Positions 27,793 through 36,842 are shown, numbered from the stretch's first letter. The stretch is DNA of 64,000 nucleotides from a bacterium D16-34 (GCA_003612515.1 RAZB01000006.1:54682-118681), one strand, 5' to 3'. Notes: generated from the letters alone by a model not told the origin. Numbers and translations are program-made.

Positions 27793-28455
27793 TTACGGAA
27801 TCAGAACCTCTTCGAGCACTTCAGCTGCCATGCGTCGAACGCACTCAGGATCCAACAGCTGCCCGCGCAAAGACTCGTATTCTTTTTGATAGAGCACATC
27901 GGTTGCAAGCGCTCTCACCGCCGCAATCATCTGCGCAGACATATCCCCCGCGTCCACGCTGACATTCTCGTTGAGCTCAAAGAGCAACAAAGCTTCCATG
28001 CCACCCATGGCTTTTATGGCGGCTAAAAACACCTCGGATTCGGTTTGTTCGCCCGACCTATCGATGCACGCGATAATCATGTCGAGGTGGTCTTTGATTA
28101 GCATGGTTAATATTTTTCTACTAGCAAGACTTTCTCGCGTAATAAGCTGCATATTGTCGTTGTAGATAATTATCTGCAAATAGAGTTGCAGCAGATGAAG
28201 CGCTTGCAACACAGGGTTTTGCGCCTGCTTGCCCCTCTCCTGCAAAAGCGCCGAGCTCGCAGCAATAATGCGGTTGAAAAACAGCGCCAGCAGTTCGTCT
28301 TTTTTAGGGTAATGTCGTTGAACGAGAGAGCGGCTCACCTCGGCTTTTTGTGCGATCGCAGAATAGCTTGTCTGGCTGAAGCCTTGCTCATACATAAGCA
28401 CGAATGCTGCTTTGCGAATACGCACTTTGTTTGGATTCTCTCGTCGTGGACTCAC
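27793..28455 (-). CDS. TetR-family regulator
   Basis: 220 residues. The N-terminal TetR helix-turn-helix is clear: IRKAAFVLMYEQGFSQTSYSAIAQKAEVSRSLVQRHYPKK split over residues 10-50. A variable, helical ligand domain follows. GTG 28455 has GAGGGAG 6 bases upstream and is preferred over longer frames. It ends 88 bases before the ATPase start at 27705 and likely controls the ATPase-SDR pair. A palindrome at 28532-28565 is a candidate operator. Confidence 0.88.
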   Translation of the reverse strand: MSPRRENPNKVRIRKAAFVLMYEQGFSQTSYSAIAQKAEVSRSLVQRHYPKKDELLALFFNRIIAASSALLQERGKQAQNPVLQALHLLQLYLQIIIYNDNMQLITRESLASRKILTMLIKDHLDMIIACIDRSGEQTESEVFLAAIKAMGGMEALLLFELNENVSVDAGDMSAQMIAAVRALATDVLYQKEYESLRGQLLDPECVRRMAAEVLEEVLIP

Positions 28456-28531
28456 GTCATCTCCCTCGTAAGCAATCACGCTTAAATCAAGTGCCAAAAT
28501 AATGCGAATACTCAAAGTGTAATGCGATTGC

Positions 28532-28565
28532 TTTTCGAATATGTTTCGCACATAAATTTCGAAAA
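28532..28565. promoter_or_regulatory. Candidate TetR operator
   Basis: TTTTCGAA.ATGT ... ACAT...TTCGAAAA, an imperfect palindrome about 80-110 bases upstream of the tetR start. The rest of the gap to 28704 shows no gene. Confidence 0.45.
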
Positions 28566-28704
28566 TGCATGCCAGCACCTTGCACGCTTGTTGCGTTATG
28601 CACCAATGAGATACTTGCGAGCCGCAACATGGTTTGCCGGAATCTCAGAAAGTGGCAAGTCTTTCACCACGTCCTCGGTCCCCGCCTCTCAAGCTGTTTG
28701 ATAA

Positions 28705-28740
28705 TGCCAGCATTTAATTTCCAGTATTTAAATGCTGGCA
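28705..28740. other. Perfect 13-bp inverted repeat at the merR 3' end
   Basis: TGCCAGCATTTAA (28705-28717) and its exact complement (28728-28740) with a 10-nt loop. The right arm contains the merR stop codon. No clear T-tract follows on either strand, so it is either a weak terminator or the scar of an insertion that cut the gene. Confidence 0.7.
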
Positions 28741-29057
28741 TGCCAAGCGTTTTTCAGCTGCTCGATATCTGCAAGCACTGCAGCGCGTCGTTGCTCGAAC
28801 AACTCCAATCGATCTGCCAGCGTTGCATCCCCAAGCTGCACCATGGCCATGAAGTCGTGAATTTCTTTAATGGATAGCCCTGAGGTTTTAAGGCATTCGA
28901 TTACTCTGCAGGCTTCGACATTGCTCTCGGAATAGCAACGCCTGCCGCTGTCCGTGCGCTCCACTTCGGGCAAAAAACCCTCGGATTCATAGTATAGAAG
29001 TGTCGAAGGTGCCACTCCGAGCAGGTTTGCCACCTCGCCAACGGTATAACTCATCAT
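28728..29057 (-). CDS. MerR-family regulator, possibly shortened
   Basis: 109 residues. A typical MerR helix-turn-helix and wing (YTVGEVANLLGVAPSTLLYYE, then GFLPEVERTDSGRRCYS) is followed by a coiled coil ending LKNAWHASI. Relatives usually continue for 15 or more residues, and here the frame stops inside a perfect inverted repeat, so the C-terminus may be lost. No metal-binding cysteines are seen in the right places, so the signal is not obviously a metal. Its start codon overlaps the remnant of a divergent alpha/beta-hydrolase gene. Confidence 0.85.
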   Translation of the reverse strand: MMSYTVGEVANLLGVAPSTLLYYESEGFLPEVERTDSGRRCYSESNVEACRVIECLKTSGLSIKEIHDFMAMVQLGDATLADRLELFEQRRAAVLADIEQLKNAWHASI

Positions 29058-29151
29058 CGTCCCAGGTGCCCGCCATTGCGACCTCTACGATCAGCTTAAC
29101 AAGATCCCCTTCGACGCCCTAGAGGCATTTTATCGAGAATGCCTCGGCTAG
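29053..29151 (+). pseudogene. C-terminal remnant of an alpha/beta hydrolase
   Basis: The plus-strand frame from 29053 to TAG 29149-29151 reads IIVPGARHCDLYDQLNKI and then PFDALEAFYRECLG. The H-x-DLYD...IPFD..E.F pattern is the usual end of dienelactone-hydrolase-like alpha/beta hydrolases, with the catalytic His. No start codon or upstream domain remains, because upstream sequence is the merR gene on the other strand. The gap to 29214 shows nothing else apart from a weak hairpin (29183-29193 with 29208-29218) at the end of the GH3 gene. Confidence 0.5.
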
Positions 29152-29214
29152 GTTTATAAGCGACTTCGAGCACAGTTTTGAGGTGAACGAAGCCCTGCCA
29201 TTGCGGAGCTTCCT

Positions 29215-30534
29215 TCACCCTATCGCATCAAAATAGCGCTGTTTAATACTCAGGATGCGAACAACCGATTCGACAATACGGTCTTCACTAATAACCCCTG
29301 ATAAAACAGCATCAATTATGCCCTGATAAGCCGCTTGGAAGTTTTCAGGCATAAGCAACATATCGCAGCCCGCACAAAGCGCCGCAACGGCGGCCTGGTC
29401 AGAGGTGTAGTAGTTTGCGACCGCGCCCATAGCCAAAGAGTCGGTAATCACGATGTCCTCAAAATGCAGGCTCTCGCGCAAAAGCCCCTGGACGACGGTG
29501 GGGCTCAGAGACGCAGGAACATCTTCGCCCGTCACAGCCAGCATATTGAGGTGACCCACCATAATCATGGGCACCCCAGCATCAACCGCCGCCTCAAAGG
29601 GCACCAAATCAACTTCACGCATATCGTCAAGCGTGTGCCCTGTTGTAATAAGGTCGTCGTGCGAATCACCTGCAGCAGACCCAATGCCTGGAAAATGTTT
29701 CGCACAGCTGACCAGGTTTTTTTCGCGAAAACCCTCTACCTGAGCACGCACCATCTCTGACGCCACGGCAGGGTCGCTTGAAAACGAACGCAGCAACATC
29801 GTGTCAGATACAAGTGGGTCAACCACATCAGCGACTGGTGCGAAATCGCAATTAAAGCCAAGCGAAGAAGCGTACTCCGCAATAAATTCGGCTGCTTGTT
29901 TCGCTGCAGCAGCATCGTCGCGTGCCCCAATGTCTGCGGCGTCTCCAACATCTTGAACCCCAAACGCCTCATTGCCTGCAATGCGAGCCACCGACCCGCC
30001 CTCTTCATCAACACACAAAAATGGCAAGACGTTTTCGCTTTCTGCAAAAAGCTGACTAGTGCCTGAAAGCAAGGAAGTCGTCTGATCAGGCGAGACAATG
30101 TTCGGAGCAAAATAGACAAACCCGCCAACCGGATAATCAACCACCATCGCCTGCCCAATCTCTGCGGCTTGAGTAACTGGCGAAACACCTTCGACAAGCG
30201 CTTCCGGAACGAGCGCTTCCGGAGCCACAACAAACAGCTGCGCAACCTTTTGCGCAAGCGACATATTCTGCACGCGCTCCTTAGCGATAGCTCGCGCTTG
30301 TTCGGCTGGGTCAGCGGGCGTATCCGCTTCGTTTTGGTGGCCTTCTTGCTGGTCAAACGACTGGTCTGTCTTCTGTTCGCCTATCGAAGCTTCGTCATCA
30401 GACGCCTCGTTAGACGAAGACACCGGCGCATTGTTTGTTTCGCTTGCACACGCACCCAGCGCAAGCGTGCCGACTGTAATAGCCGCCAATTGCGTGAAGC
30501 GACGACGCGTGAATGCGCTTGGAAGTCCGTTCAT
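29215..30534 (-). CDS. GH3 beta-N-acetylhexosaminidase-like lipoprotein (Tat/lipobox)
   Basis: 439 residues. The N-terminus (RRRF, hydrophobic core, LALGAC) combines a twin-arginine signal with a lipobox Cys near residue 29. An acidic linker follows (to about 80), then a GH3 barrel. CVDEEGGSVARI, KHFPGIGS and SHDDL match the NagZ-type loop whose His works as acid/base, and VITDSLAMGAV holds the nucleophile Asp. NagZ-like enzymes remove N-acetylglucosamine from muropeptides; outside the cell it would act on wall fragments or host glycans. ATG 30534 has GAGG upstream; a GTG 6 bases earlier is possible. Confidence 0.92.
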   Translation of the reverse strand: MNGLPSAFTRRRFTQLAAITVGTLALGACASETNNAPVSSSNEASDDEASIGEQKTDQSFDQQEGHQNEADTPADPAEQARAIAKERVQNMSLAQKVAQLFVVAPEALVPEALVEGVSPVTQAAEIGQAMVVDYPVGGFVYFAPNIVSPDQTTSLLSGTSQLFAESENVLPFLCVDEEGGSVARIAGNEAFGVQDVGDAADIGARDDAAAAKQAAEFIAEYASSLGFNCDFAPVADVVDPLVSDTMLLRSFSSDPAVASEMVRAQVEGFREKNLVSCAKHFPGIGSAAGDSHDDLITTGHTLDDMREVDLVPFEAAVDAGVPMIMVGHLNMLAVTGEDVPASLSPTVVQGLLRESLHFEDIVITDSLAMGAVANYYTSDQAAVAALCAGCDMLLMPENFQAAYQGIIDAVLSGVISEDRIVESVVRILSIKQRYFDAIG

Positions 30535-30634
30535 GAGCACCTCGATTTCAGATAGTTACGTCTCATTATAAGGACACGAGGGCGAAAACGCGCACTCGAT
30601 GCCACCCTGCGACTAAGTGGTAAAGATCGGATGC

Positions 30635-30716
30635 GATCTGGCGGGTGACGAAGCGCCCCAGCGCGCGATCTGGCGGGTGGCAAAGCGCTCCCAGCGCGCG
30701 ATCTGGCGGGTGGCGA
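30635..30716. repeat. Tandem 32/33-bp repeats (2.5 copies)
   Basis: GATCTGGCGGGTG starts at 30635, 30667 and 30700. The units also share AAGCGC.CCCAGCGCGC. The tract ends about 100 bases before repeat element D. Confidence 0.85.
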
Positions 30717-30817
30717 TTTCGGTAAGAATTGCACGATTTTGCGCTGAACAGGCATTATGCAGAAATTGGACGCATTTTTGTTACAACGTTGAACTAACTT
30801 TTTCAGTTTTTGGCGAA

Positions 30818-30944
30818 GTTTGGCTGGAAAATGCCTCTCGTCGGTGTTTTCGACGGCAAAATGGCTGGAAAAGTGCTCTTGTCGGTGTTTTCGACGGCAA
30901 AATCGCGTGCGAATCGCCGACGAGGGGCATTTTCCAGCCAAAAC
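30818..30944 (+). repeat. Three-motif palindromic element, copy D
   Basis: Forward 30818-30847, forward 30861-30887, reverse 30915-30944. The two linkers both begin TTTTCGACGGCAAAAT, so the forward motif plus linker is itself an imperfect tandem duplication of about 43 bp. No gene lies between 30541 and 31104. Confidence 0.85.
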
Positions 30945-31104
30945 ATGGTGTTTTATTGCAAATTTTATCACGACAGGCATCGCACTGAGGCTGGTGCTGA
31001 GGTTTGGAACTGGAGTTTGGAGCAGCTACGCGACGGACATCGCGCTGGTACTGGGGTTGGGATCAGGCAGCAACGCAGCAAGTCTGACCCCAGCTTTAAA
31101 AGAG

Positions 31105-32310
31105 CTACGCAGAAGGCTCCTGCTGCGTGATGCAATGAATGTTACCACCACCGTAAACAACCTGGTCGGATCGGACACCTATGCACTTGTAGACATCTTT
31201 GCCCCACACCTCATCGTAGATTCCTTGGAGTGTGTCCACTGCCAACTGATCGTTTACGTCGCCGTACTGAGGAACGATAACGCCCTTGTTGGTGACCAGG
31301 TAGTTCATGTAAGATGTGATCAGAGGCTCGTCTGCTACACGCGGTTTGGCATTCTCATCTGCGTCGATAGAATCACATGAAGCTTGATCCATATACAGCG
31401 GGTTTGCCGGAAGAGGAAGCTTGTAAACCTTGATCTGGCGACCCTGAGCGTCCACAGCACAGGAAAGCGTCTCATAAGCGGCGTGGCACTGATCGTAGAA
31501 CGGATAGTCCGGATCATCAGTCCAAATGCAAGCCATAACACCAGGTGCAATAAAGGCTGCAACGTCGTCGATATGGCCGTTAGTCTCGTGAGGGTCAATA
31601 CCTTCCTTAACCCAGATGACCTTTTCAACGCCAAGATATTGCTTGAGCTCTTCTTCCATATAGGCGCGCAGCTCCTCGCTGTATGGCTCAAACTTCTTAG
31701 CGTACGCCGGCCAAGTGGTGTCTTCGTCCTCTTCGTCGGCAAGCACAGCTGATGCCGTACGACCTGGTGAAAGCAGGCATTGGTCGGTAACCACCAGTGT
31801 GCCTTCGCCATCAACCGTGATGGCGCCGCCCTCTAAAATCATATAATCGGGACGATAGCGACGGCAGTAAGACAGCTCAGCCATTTTCTCGGCAACCTGC
31901 TCGTCTTTGTTCCACGGGAAATACAAGCCGTCAATCAAGCCGCCGTATGCATTGAAATGCCAGTGACATGCGCGTTTGTCGCCCTTACCGTTAATGACGA
32001 AGGTAGCACCAGTGTCGCGGAACCACGCATCATCGGTGCTCATCTCGATGACGGTCACATTCTCGTCGTCAGCAAACTGTGCTTTACAGTTGGCGAAGTC
32101 AGCCTGATTTACACACATCACAACGGGCGTAAACTCGGCAATTGCGCGCGCGATCTCGGCATACTGAGCCTGCGCCGGCTTAGCGCCATGCGCCCAGGTG
32201 TCACTGCGGTAAGGCCATCCCATCCACACGCGGTCTTGCCGAGCAAACTCAGCAGGCATATAAAATCCATCGGCAGCAGGAGTCGACTGGCTTTCATAAA
32301 TCGTTTTCAT
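31105..32310 (-). CDS. aguA: Agmatine deiminase
   Basis: A 401-residue cytoplasmic enzyme converting agmatine to N-carbamoylputrescine and ammonia. The conserved opening ADGFYMPAEF...VWMGWP, WFRDTGATFVI, LEGGAITVDGEGT, TNGHIDDVA with the catalytic His, and GGGNIHCITQQEP with the nucleophilic Cys393 are all present. ATG 32310 has AAAGGA upstream. The putrescine carbamoyltransferase and carbamate kinase that normally complete the energy-yielding pathway are not adjacent. The reaction also raises pH. It appears monocistronic. Confidence 0.96.
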   Translation of the reverse strand: MKTIYESQSTPAADGFYMPAEFARQDRVWMGWPYRSDTWAHGAKPAQAQYAEIARAIAEFTPVVMCVNQADFANCKAQFADDENVTVIEMSTDDAWFRDTGATFVINGKGDKRACHWHFNAYGGLIDGLYFPWNKDEQVAEKMAELSYCRRYRPDYMILEGGAITVDGEGTLVVTDQCLLSPGRTASAVLADEEDEDTTWPAYAKKFEPYSEELRAYMEEELKQYLGVEKVIWVKEGIDPHETNGHIDDVAAFIAPGVMACIWTDDPDYPFYDQCHAAYETLSCAVDAQGRQIKVYKLPLPANPLYMDQASCDSIDADENAKPRVADEPLITSYMNYLVTNKGVIVPQYGDVNDQLAVDTLQGIYDEVWGKDVYKCIGVRSDQVVYGGGNIHCITQQEPSA

Positions 32311-32405
32311 ATCACTCATCCTTTTCACGTAATACCAGTATAGTACCGCACCGCGCGTCGAGGTCTTATCCGTGATTTCGGGAAGGACTAGCTACTTTGG
32401 CGAGG

Positions 32406-33977
32406 CTACTTTGGCGAAGTCGGATTAGTTTTTGCAACAGCGCGCACATACACCAGCGACAACAAAAAGCCTGCTATCAAAATGCCAAGCGCAATAAGTA
32501 ATGTATGTGAAAAACCAAACGCATAGGCAGCGGCTTTTGTTGAGCCAGCCGCCATAGACGACGTGACATCTGAGGACATAATGCCAACAAAGAGCGCGGA
32601 GCTTACCGACCCTGCTATCTGGACAAACGTAGAGTGAATAGATGAACCGGAGGATGCTTCTGCATGCGGAATCACTTCCAAATCAACGCTTTTGATGGAT
32701 GGATACATGACACCATAACCACCATAAGCAACCGCAACGCACACTAAAAAGACCGTCACAAGCCGGGATTGTGCTGCGAAAAATGTAGCGCCGAAGCCCA
32801 GAATCATAATTGCAAAACCGCACGGAACAAGCGGCGACACTCCATGCTTCCCTAAGATCTTTCCGCTGGCGAAACAGAATATGCCGTAACACAAAATTGG
32901 CAAAGCCAGCAGGCACCCTGCCATAAATGGCGTGTACGAAGCACTCCCCTCAAGGTAGAGAGGAGCCAACAAGCTGAGATAAACCGACCCCATATATGAC
33001 ACGATTACCAATACTTCACCAAGCGCAAACGCTCGAACACGAAGTGGTCTCAGATCAAGCAGCGGATCTGCTAAATGGCGCTGACGAAAAACAAAGAACA
33101 TTGCCAAAACTACAGAAAAGAGCATGAGCGCAAGCGAAGGTAAGAGATTACGCGTAACGTCATTGAGGCCATACATAAATGTAGCAAGTGCGCATGTGCT
33201 GAAGACCACGCTTATCAGGTCTATCTTTTTCTCGATTCGAGGCGTGAGATTATGAAGAGCGAAATGGGCACATATAAGCAAAATCGCCGAAACCACAGCC
33301 GGCAATAAAAAGAGGGCGTGAAGGCCAAAATAGGTAAGTATCAACCCTGAAATGAGCGGTGCCACCGCAAGCCCAACACCAATCACGCCACTGTTCAAAG
33401 AGAGCAAAACACCCGCACGCCCTTTGGGAGATAGCCGCAGAAGCGCGACGTTTACCAGCGGAAACGTCAAACCGGTTGTGATGGCTTGAATCAGGCGCGC
33501 AACAATCATCACAGGAAAACTCCACGCTACGAAACCCAAAAGCGAACCCGCAACGGCAGCAACATAAGAGACAAACATGACGCGACGAATGCCGTATCGC
33601 GCAATAAGCGAAGCCACGGTGGTTATGACACTGCCAGTCACTATCGCATAACCTAGCACCACCCAGTTCGCCTGCGAAAGCGTAATGGAAAAATCAGTTG
33701 CTACCCTATCAAGTGCGACATTCATAAGCGACTGCATAAAAGAAGCGTTCAGCGTAGAGACGAACATAACCGCCACCATGCAAAGTCGCGCGGCACCATG
33801 AGGTGACTCAAGCTGAGTAATCTTGCTGCCCATCTGGGAATTCGGTTGGCCGCTCAACGGAGAGTCTGGTTGGGAGCCTGGTTTGCGGCCTGGTTGAGAG
33901 CCCGACTGGCCGCACGGTTGGGCGCCTTGCATATGTGCGTGAATTTTCTTCATGAACACTGATTGTGCGCTTTTCAC
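32406..33977 (-). CDS. MFS transporter (DHA2-like drug exporter)
   Basis: Up to 523 residues. After a hydrophilic N-terminus of about 60 residues the protein has roughly fourteen membrane segments with QANWVVLGYAIV and LLSLNSGVIGVGLAVAPLISG, the latter like motif C of drug:H+ antiporters. The N-terminal stretch (about 18-50) is an 8-residue repeat in Gly, Gln, Pro and Ser encoded by a 24-bp tandem repeat at about 33835-33935. Start is uncertain: GTG 33977, ATG 33953 and the codon at 33833 (MGSKITQLE) are all possible and none has a convincing ribosome site. The substrate is unknown. Confidence 0.85.
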   Translation of the reverse strand: MKSAQSVFMKKIHAHMQGAQPCGQSGSQPGRKPGSQPDSPLSGQPNSQMGSKITQLESPHGAARLCMVAVMFVSTLNASFMQSLMNVALDRVATDFSITLSQANWVVLGYAIVTGSVITTVASLIARYGIRRVMFVSYVAAVAGSLLGFVAWSFPVMIVARLIQAITTGLTFPLVNVALLRLSPKGRAGVLLSLNSGVIGVGLAVAPLISGLILTYFGLHALFLLPAVVSAILLICAHFALHNLTPRIEKKIDLISVVFSTCALATFMYGLNDVTRNLLPSLALMLFSVVLAMFFVFRQRHLADPLLDLRPLRVRAFALGEVLVIVSYMGSVYLSLLAPLYLEGSASYTPFMAGCLLALPILCYGIFCFASGKILGKHGVSPLVPCGFAIMILGFGATFFAAQSRLVTVFLVCVAVAYGGYGVMYPSIKSVDLEVIPHAEASSGSSIHSTFVQIAGSVSSALFVGIMSSDVTSSMAAGSTKAAAYAFGFSHTLLIALGILIAGFLLSLVYVRAVAKTNPTSPK

Positions 33978-34059
33978 CGCGAAGGCCCGCAGGGAACCTC
34001 GGCACTGTTAATCGTTTGTCATCGCCCGTTCATGCAATCGATGCGGGATGGCAAAGCGC

Positions 34060-34150
34060 CTTAGCGGCGGCGCACAAGCGATGCCGCATGCAGGCGGCGT
34101 GGCACACAGGCGGTGTCGTGCGCAGGCGGACCGCACGCAGACAGCGCCGC
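34060..34150. repeat. GC-rich degenerate tandem tract (about 16-bp period)
   Basis: Loose repeats of GCAGGCGGCGTG, CAGGCGGTGTCGTG and CAGGCGGACCG between the divergent MFS and aspartate decarboxylase genes. The remaining ~200 bases of this gap show no gene. Confidence 0.6.
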
Positions 34151-34268
34151 GCGCGATGCTTTCAACTCAATCTCAAGCAGTTCTCACTTGTATTACAGCT
34201 GCTACTCTCTCAAATTCCCGCAAAACGCGCATTCTACAATGGGAGATACTTTCTAGAAAGGAAGTCTT

Positions 34269-35969
34269 ATGCTTACCGAAAAACCCTCTCCCACCGCTGC
34301 AACCAGCTCAACCCTTTCTCCTGCTGAAAAGGCTATTCTTGCCAACGACGAACATGCGCTCGAAGAATCTCTTTCCGCCATGTCGCCTTTCGAAGTCAAA
34401 AATCTCCTCGTAAAACTTGCGCGCGAAGGAGACAAAGACACCACGCGCACACTCCTTAACGCCGGGCGCGGCAACCCCAACTGGATCAACACCTTACCTC
34501 GCGAGGCCTTCTTCTTGCTCGGCCAATTTAGTATAGAAGAGGCAAAGCGCGTCTCATCGCTACCCGAATTTGACCTTGCAGGCATGCCAGCCAAAGATGG
34601 GTGTGCGGATCGACTGCTTGCCTACCTTGACGCGCATAAAGACAAAAAAGCTGCTCAGTTCATACGTCGCGCCTTTGACTACCTCGTGCAGCAAGGTTTT
34701 CCGGCTGACGAATTTGTTCACGAATGGACAAGCGGCATCTCGGGAGATTTGTATCCTTTCCCTGATCGCATTTTGCCTTACACGCAAAAAATCGTAAATA
34801 ACTACCTAATAAAAGCAATGGATGACGGCCAGAAACCTGACGCACCGTACGACCTGTTCGCAACCGAAGGCGGCACGGCAGCCATGTGCTACCTCTTCTA
34901 TTGTTTGAAGTGCAACTATCTTATTAATCCCGGCGACCGCATCGCGCTGATGACGCCAATTTTTACACCCTACTTAAACATACCCACGCTCAATGATTAC
35001 GATCTAGAAGTCACCTACATTAATGCCACTACAAAAGATGGCGAAGGCCTCCACACCTGGCAGTATCCTGATGAAGAGCTTGAGAAACTTGCCGATCCGT
35101 CCATCAAGCTTTTGTGCTTGGTAAATCCTTCAAATCCCCCATCAGTGGCTATGGATGACGCATCACGCAACAAACTCATTCAAATCGTGCGGGAAAAGAA
35201 CCCAAATTTGCTCATCATCAGCGATGACGTCTACGGCACCTTCGTCCCCCATTACCGCTCTCTGCTCGCCGACCTTCCCTACAACACCGCGTGCGTTTAT
35301 TCGTTCTCGAAGTATTTCGGAGCAACGGGTTGGCGTCTTGCCGTGATAGCTACAGCACAGAAAAACGTTTTCGATGACCGCATAGCCGCTCTGCCTGCCG
35401 ACAAGAAAGCGCAGATCAAACAGCGTTACGCATGTCTGACCGACCAGATCGAACGCGTCAAGTTCACCGACCGCATGGTGGCTGATTCTCGCCTTGTTGC
35501 ACTCAATGGCACAGCTGGATTAGGCACTCCACAGCAGGTCATGATGTCACTTTTCGCGCTCTATTGCCTGCTTGACGAAAAGGATATCTACCGCGCCAAA
35601 ATGCAAGAGCTTGTTGCAAGTCGCCTGCAACTCTTATGGAAAAATCTCGGCTGGACGCTTGAGCCTGACCCGCTGCGCGCTGGTTACTATTCAATAATTG
35701 ACCTGGAAATTTGGGTGACGCGTCTCTATGGCGCTGATTTCTTCGCCTGGCTCAAAGACAACTATGACTCACTTGATATCGTTGTGAGGCTTGCGCATGA
35801 CACCGGCGTGGTGCTCATGGATGGCGCGGGATTTGATGCGCCTGAATGGTCGGTACGTGTGTCGCTTGCAAACTTAGACACTGACGATTATGCGACCATC
35901 GGCAAACACATTGCATCGATGCTCGATGAGTATGCGCAAGCCTGGAAAGGTGAAAAATCTCAGCATTAA
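34269..35969 (+). CDS. aspD: Aspartate 4-decarboxylase (PLP-dependent)
   Basis: A 566-residue enzyme converting aspartate to alanine and CO2, with side aspartate aminotransferase activity. The family's long N-terminal extension (about 1-110, with GRGNPNWINTLPR) precedes a fold-type I PLP domain. FATEGGTAAMCYLFY binds cofactor, NPSNPPS and SDDVYGTF follow, and SFSKYFGATGWR carries the Schiff-base Lys348. The length matches the family. AGAAAGGAAG gives a good ribosome site for ATG 34269. Paired with an aspartate:alanine antiporter this yields proton-motive force; no antiporter is adjacent. Its stop codon overlaps the stop of the convergent gene (TTAA at 35966-35969). Confidence 0.95.
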   Translation: MLTEKPSPTAATSSTLSPAEKAILANDEHALEESLSAMSPFEVKNLLVKLAREGDKDTTRTLLNAGRGNPNWINTLPREAFFLLGQFSIEEAKRVSSLPEFDLAGMPAKDGCADRLLAYLDAHKDKKAAQFIRRAFDYLVQQGFPADEFVHEWTSGISGDLYPFPDRILPYTQKIVNNYLIKAMDDGQKPDAPYDLFATEGGTAAMCYLFYCLKCNYLINPGDRIALMTPIFTPYLNIPTLNDYDLEVTYINATTKDGEGLHTWQYPDEELEKLADPSIKLLCLVNPSNPPSVAMDDASRNKLIQIVREKNPNLLIISDDVYGTFVPHYRSLLADLPYNTACVYSFSKYFGATGWRLAVIATAQKNVFDDRIAALPADKKAQIKQRYACLTDQIERVKFTDRMVADSRLVALNGTAGLGTPQQVMMSLFALYCLLDEKDIYRAKMQELVASRLQLLWKNLGWTLEPDPLRAGYYSIIDLEIWVTRLYGADFFAWLKDNYDSLDIVVRLAHDTGVVLMDGAGFDAPEWSVRVSLANLDTDDYATIGKHIASMLDEYAQAWKGEKSQH

Positions 35970-36580
35970 GCTCGTTTGGTAATCTCGTCAAACTTCTTGC
36001 GAATCTCTGCGCGCTTGTTTTCGATTTCCTTCTTGCGATCAGCACATTTTTGTTCGCGAAGCTTCTCGCGCGCATCTTTAGCAAGCTGCTTTTGAGAGGC
36101 TTCTGCCTGCTCTACCTCATCGGCAATTACTGCCGCATCAAAGCGCTTGATCTTGCAATCAAAGCCGTGAAGGCGAAGGTCGAAAGCTGCTTCATCGCTC
36201 TCTTGCACAAGCGCGATAATTGCAGTTTGCCCTGATTGCAGCTCCTGGCTTGCATATTCAATGAGCGAACTATTGTCGCTGACATCATTGGTGTCCATAA
36301 TGCTGCCCGCCAAAAGACCGATACTAAAGCCAAGCAAGACACCCCATGGACCTCCAAGAATGCCGATGATACTTCCAACAAGACCACCCGTTACGGTATC
36401 GTTCGAAGAATCTACTCCGGAATCAAACCCATCTACAGCACTGATTTTTCCGTCTTCGTTCTTAATTACAGCCATCTGCAAAACCGTGTAGGCAGAATTC
36501 ACTGAATCGTTTTTGATCTGCGAAAACGCCTGATATGCCTGGCTTTGGACAGGGAAGGTGACCATAATGACATTTTCCAT
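35966..36580 (-). CDS. DUF1269-like protein with glycine-zipper segment
   Basis: 204 residues. The N-terminal half resembles DUF1269 proteins: MENVIMVTFPVQSQAYQAF and then a Gly-rich hydrophobic segment (VTGGLVGSIIGILGGPWG) of the kind that inserts in membranes. The second half is a charged helical tail (Lys/Glu/Arg-rich, about 160-204). Function unknown. AAGGATG with 8-base spacing supports ATG 36580 rather than the codon at 36589. Confidence 0.75.
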   Translation of the reverse strand: MENVIMVTFPVQSQAYQAFSQIKNDSVNSAYTVLQMAVIKNEDGKISAVDGFDSGVDSSNDTVTGGLVGSIIGILGGPWGVLLGFSIGLLAGSIMDTNDVSDNSSLIEYASQELQSGQTAIIALVQESDEAAFDLRLHGFDCKIKRFDAAVIADEVEQAEASQKQLAKDAREKLREQKCADRKKEIENKRAEIRKKFDEITKRA

Positions 36581-36707
36581 AAGAGACATCCTTTCGTCTT
36601 ACGTCGTCACATGAAAACGACTTTTGTTTATTGCTGCCTCTTGATGGTACGTGTTCTCAACAGTTGTTTTTGAATGCCAAGAGCGACGTTGAGAAATAGA
36701 CGCCTGC

Positions 36708-36783
36708 ATGTCATTGATTCGGCAAAAGCGCACAGACATGACGCGCGTGTTTTTCTGCTGATTGCGATCCCTGGTTGCGAGCC
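36708..36783 (+). pseudogene. Duplicated fragment of the downstream RDD-domain coding region
   Basis: The frame from ATG 36708 reads MSLIRQKRTDMTRVFFC, then TGA, then LRS. It matches MSCETQKRTGMTRVLFYGLR inside the gene that follows (37698-37760), with closely similar DNA (for example CAAAAGCGCACAG.CATGAC). It is a stray copy of part of the RDD domain, broken by a stop codon, lying upstream of its parent. No gene is otherwise seen in 36590-36842. Confidence 0.65.
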
Positions 36784-36842
36784 CCGTTTGCAATCCGCTC
36801 GAGCAAACCTTTACTTTTTTGGTAAACTATCTTCTCGAACAT

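Noticed and set aside
1981..30944. CRISPR interpretation of the recurring 27-nt motif
   Set aside because: Copies lie in sets of three with mixed orientation and fixed linkers at distant loci, no unique spacers are seen, and no cas genes are present.
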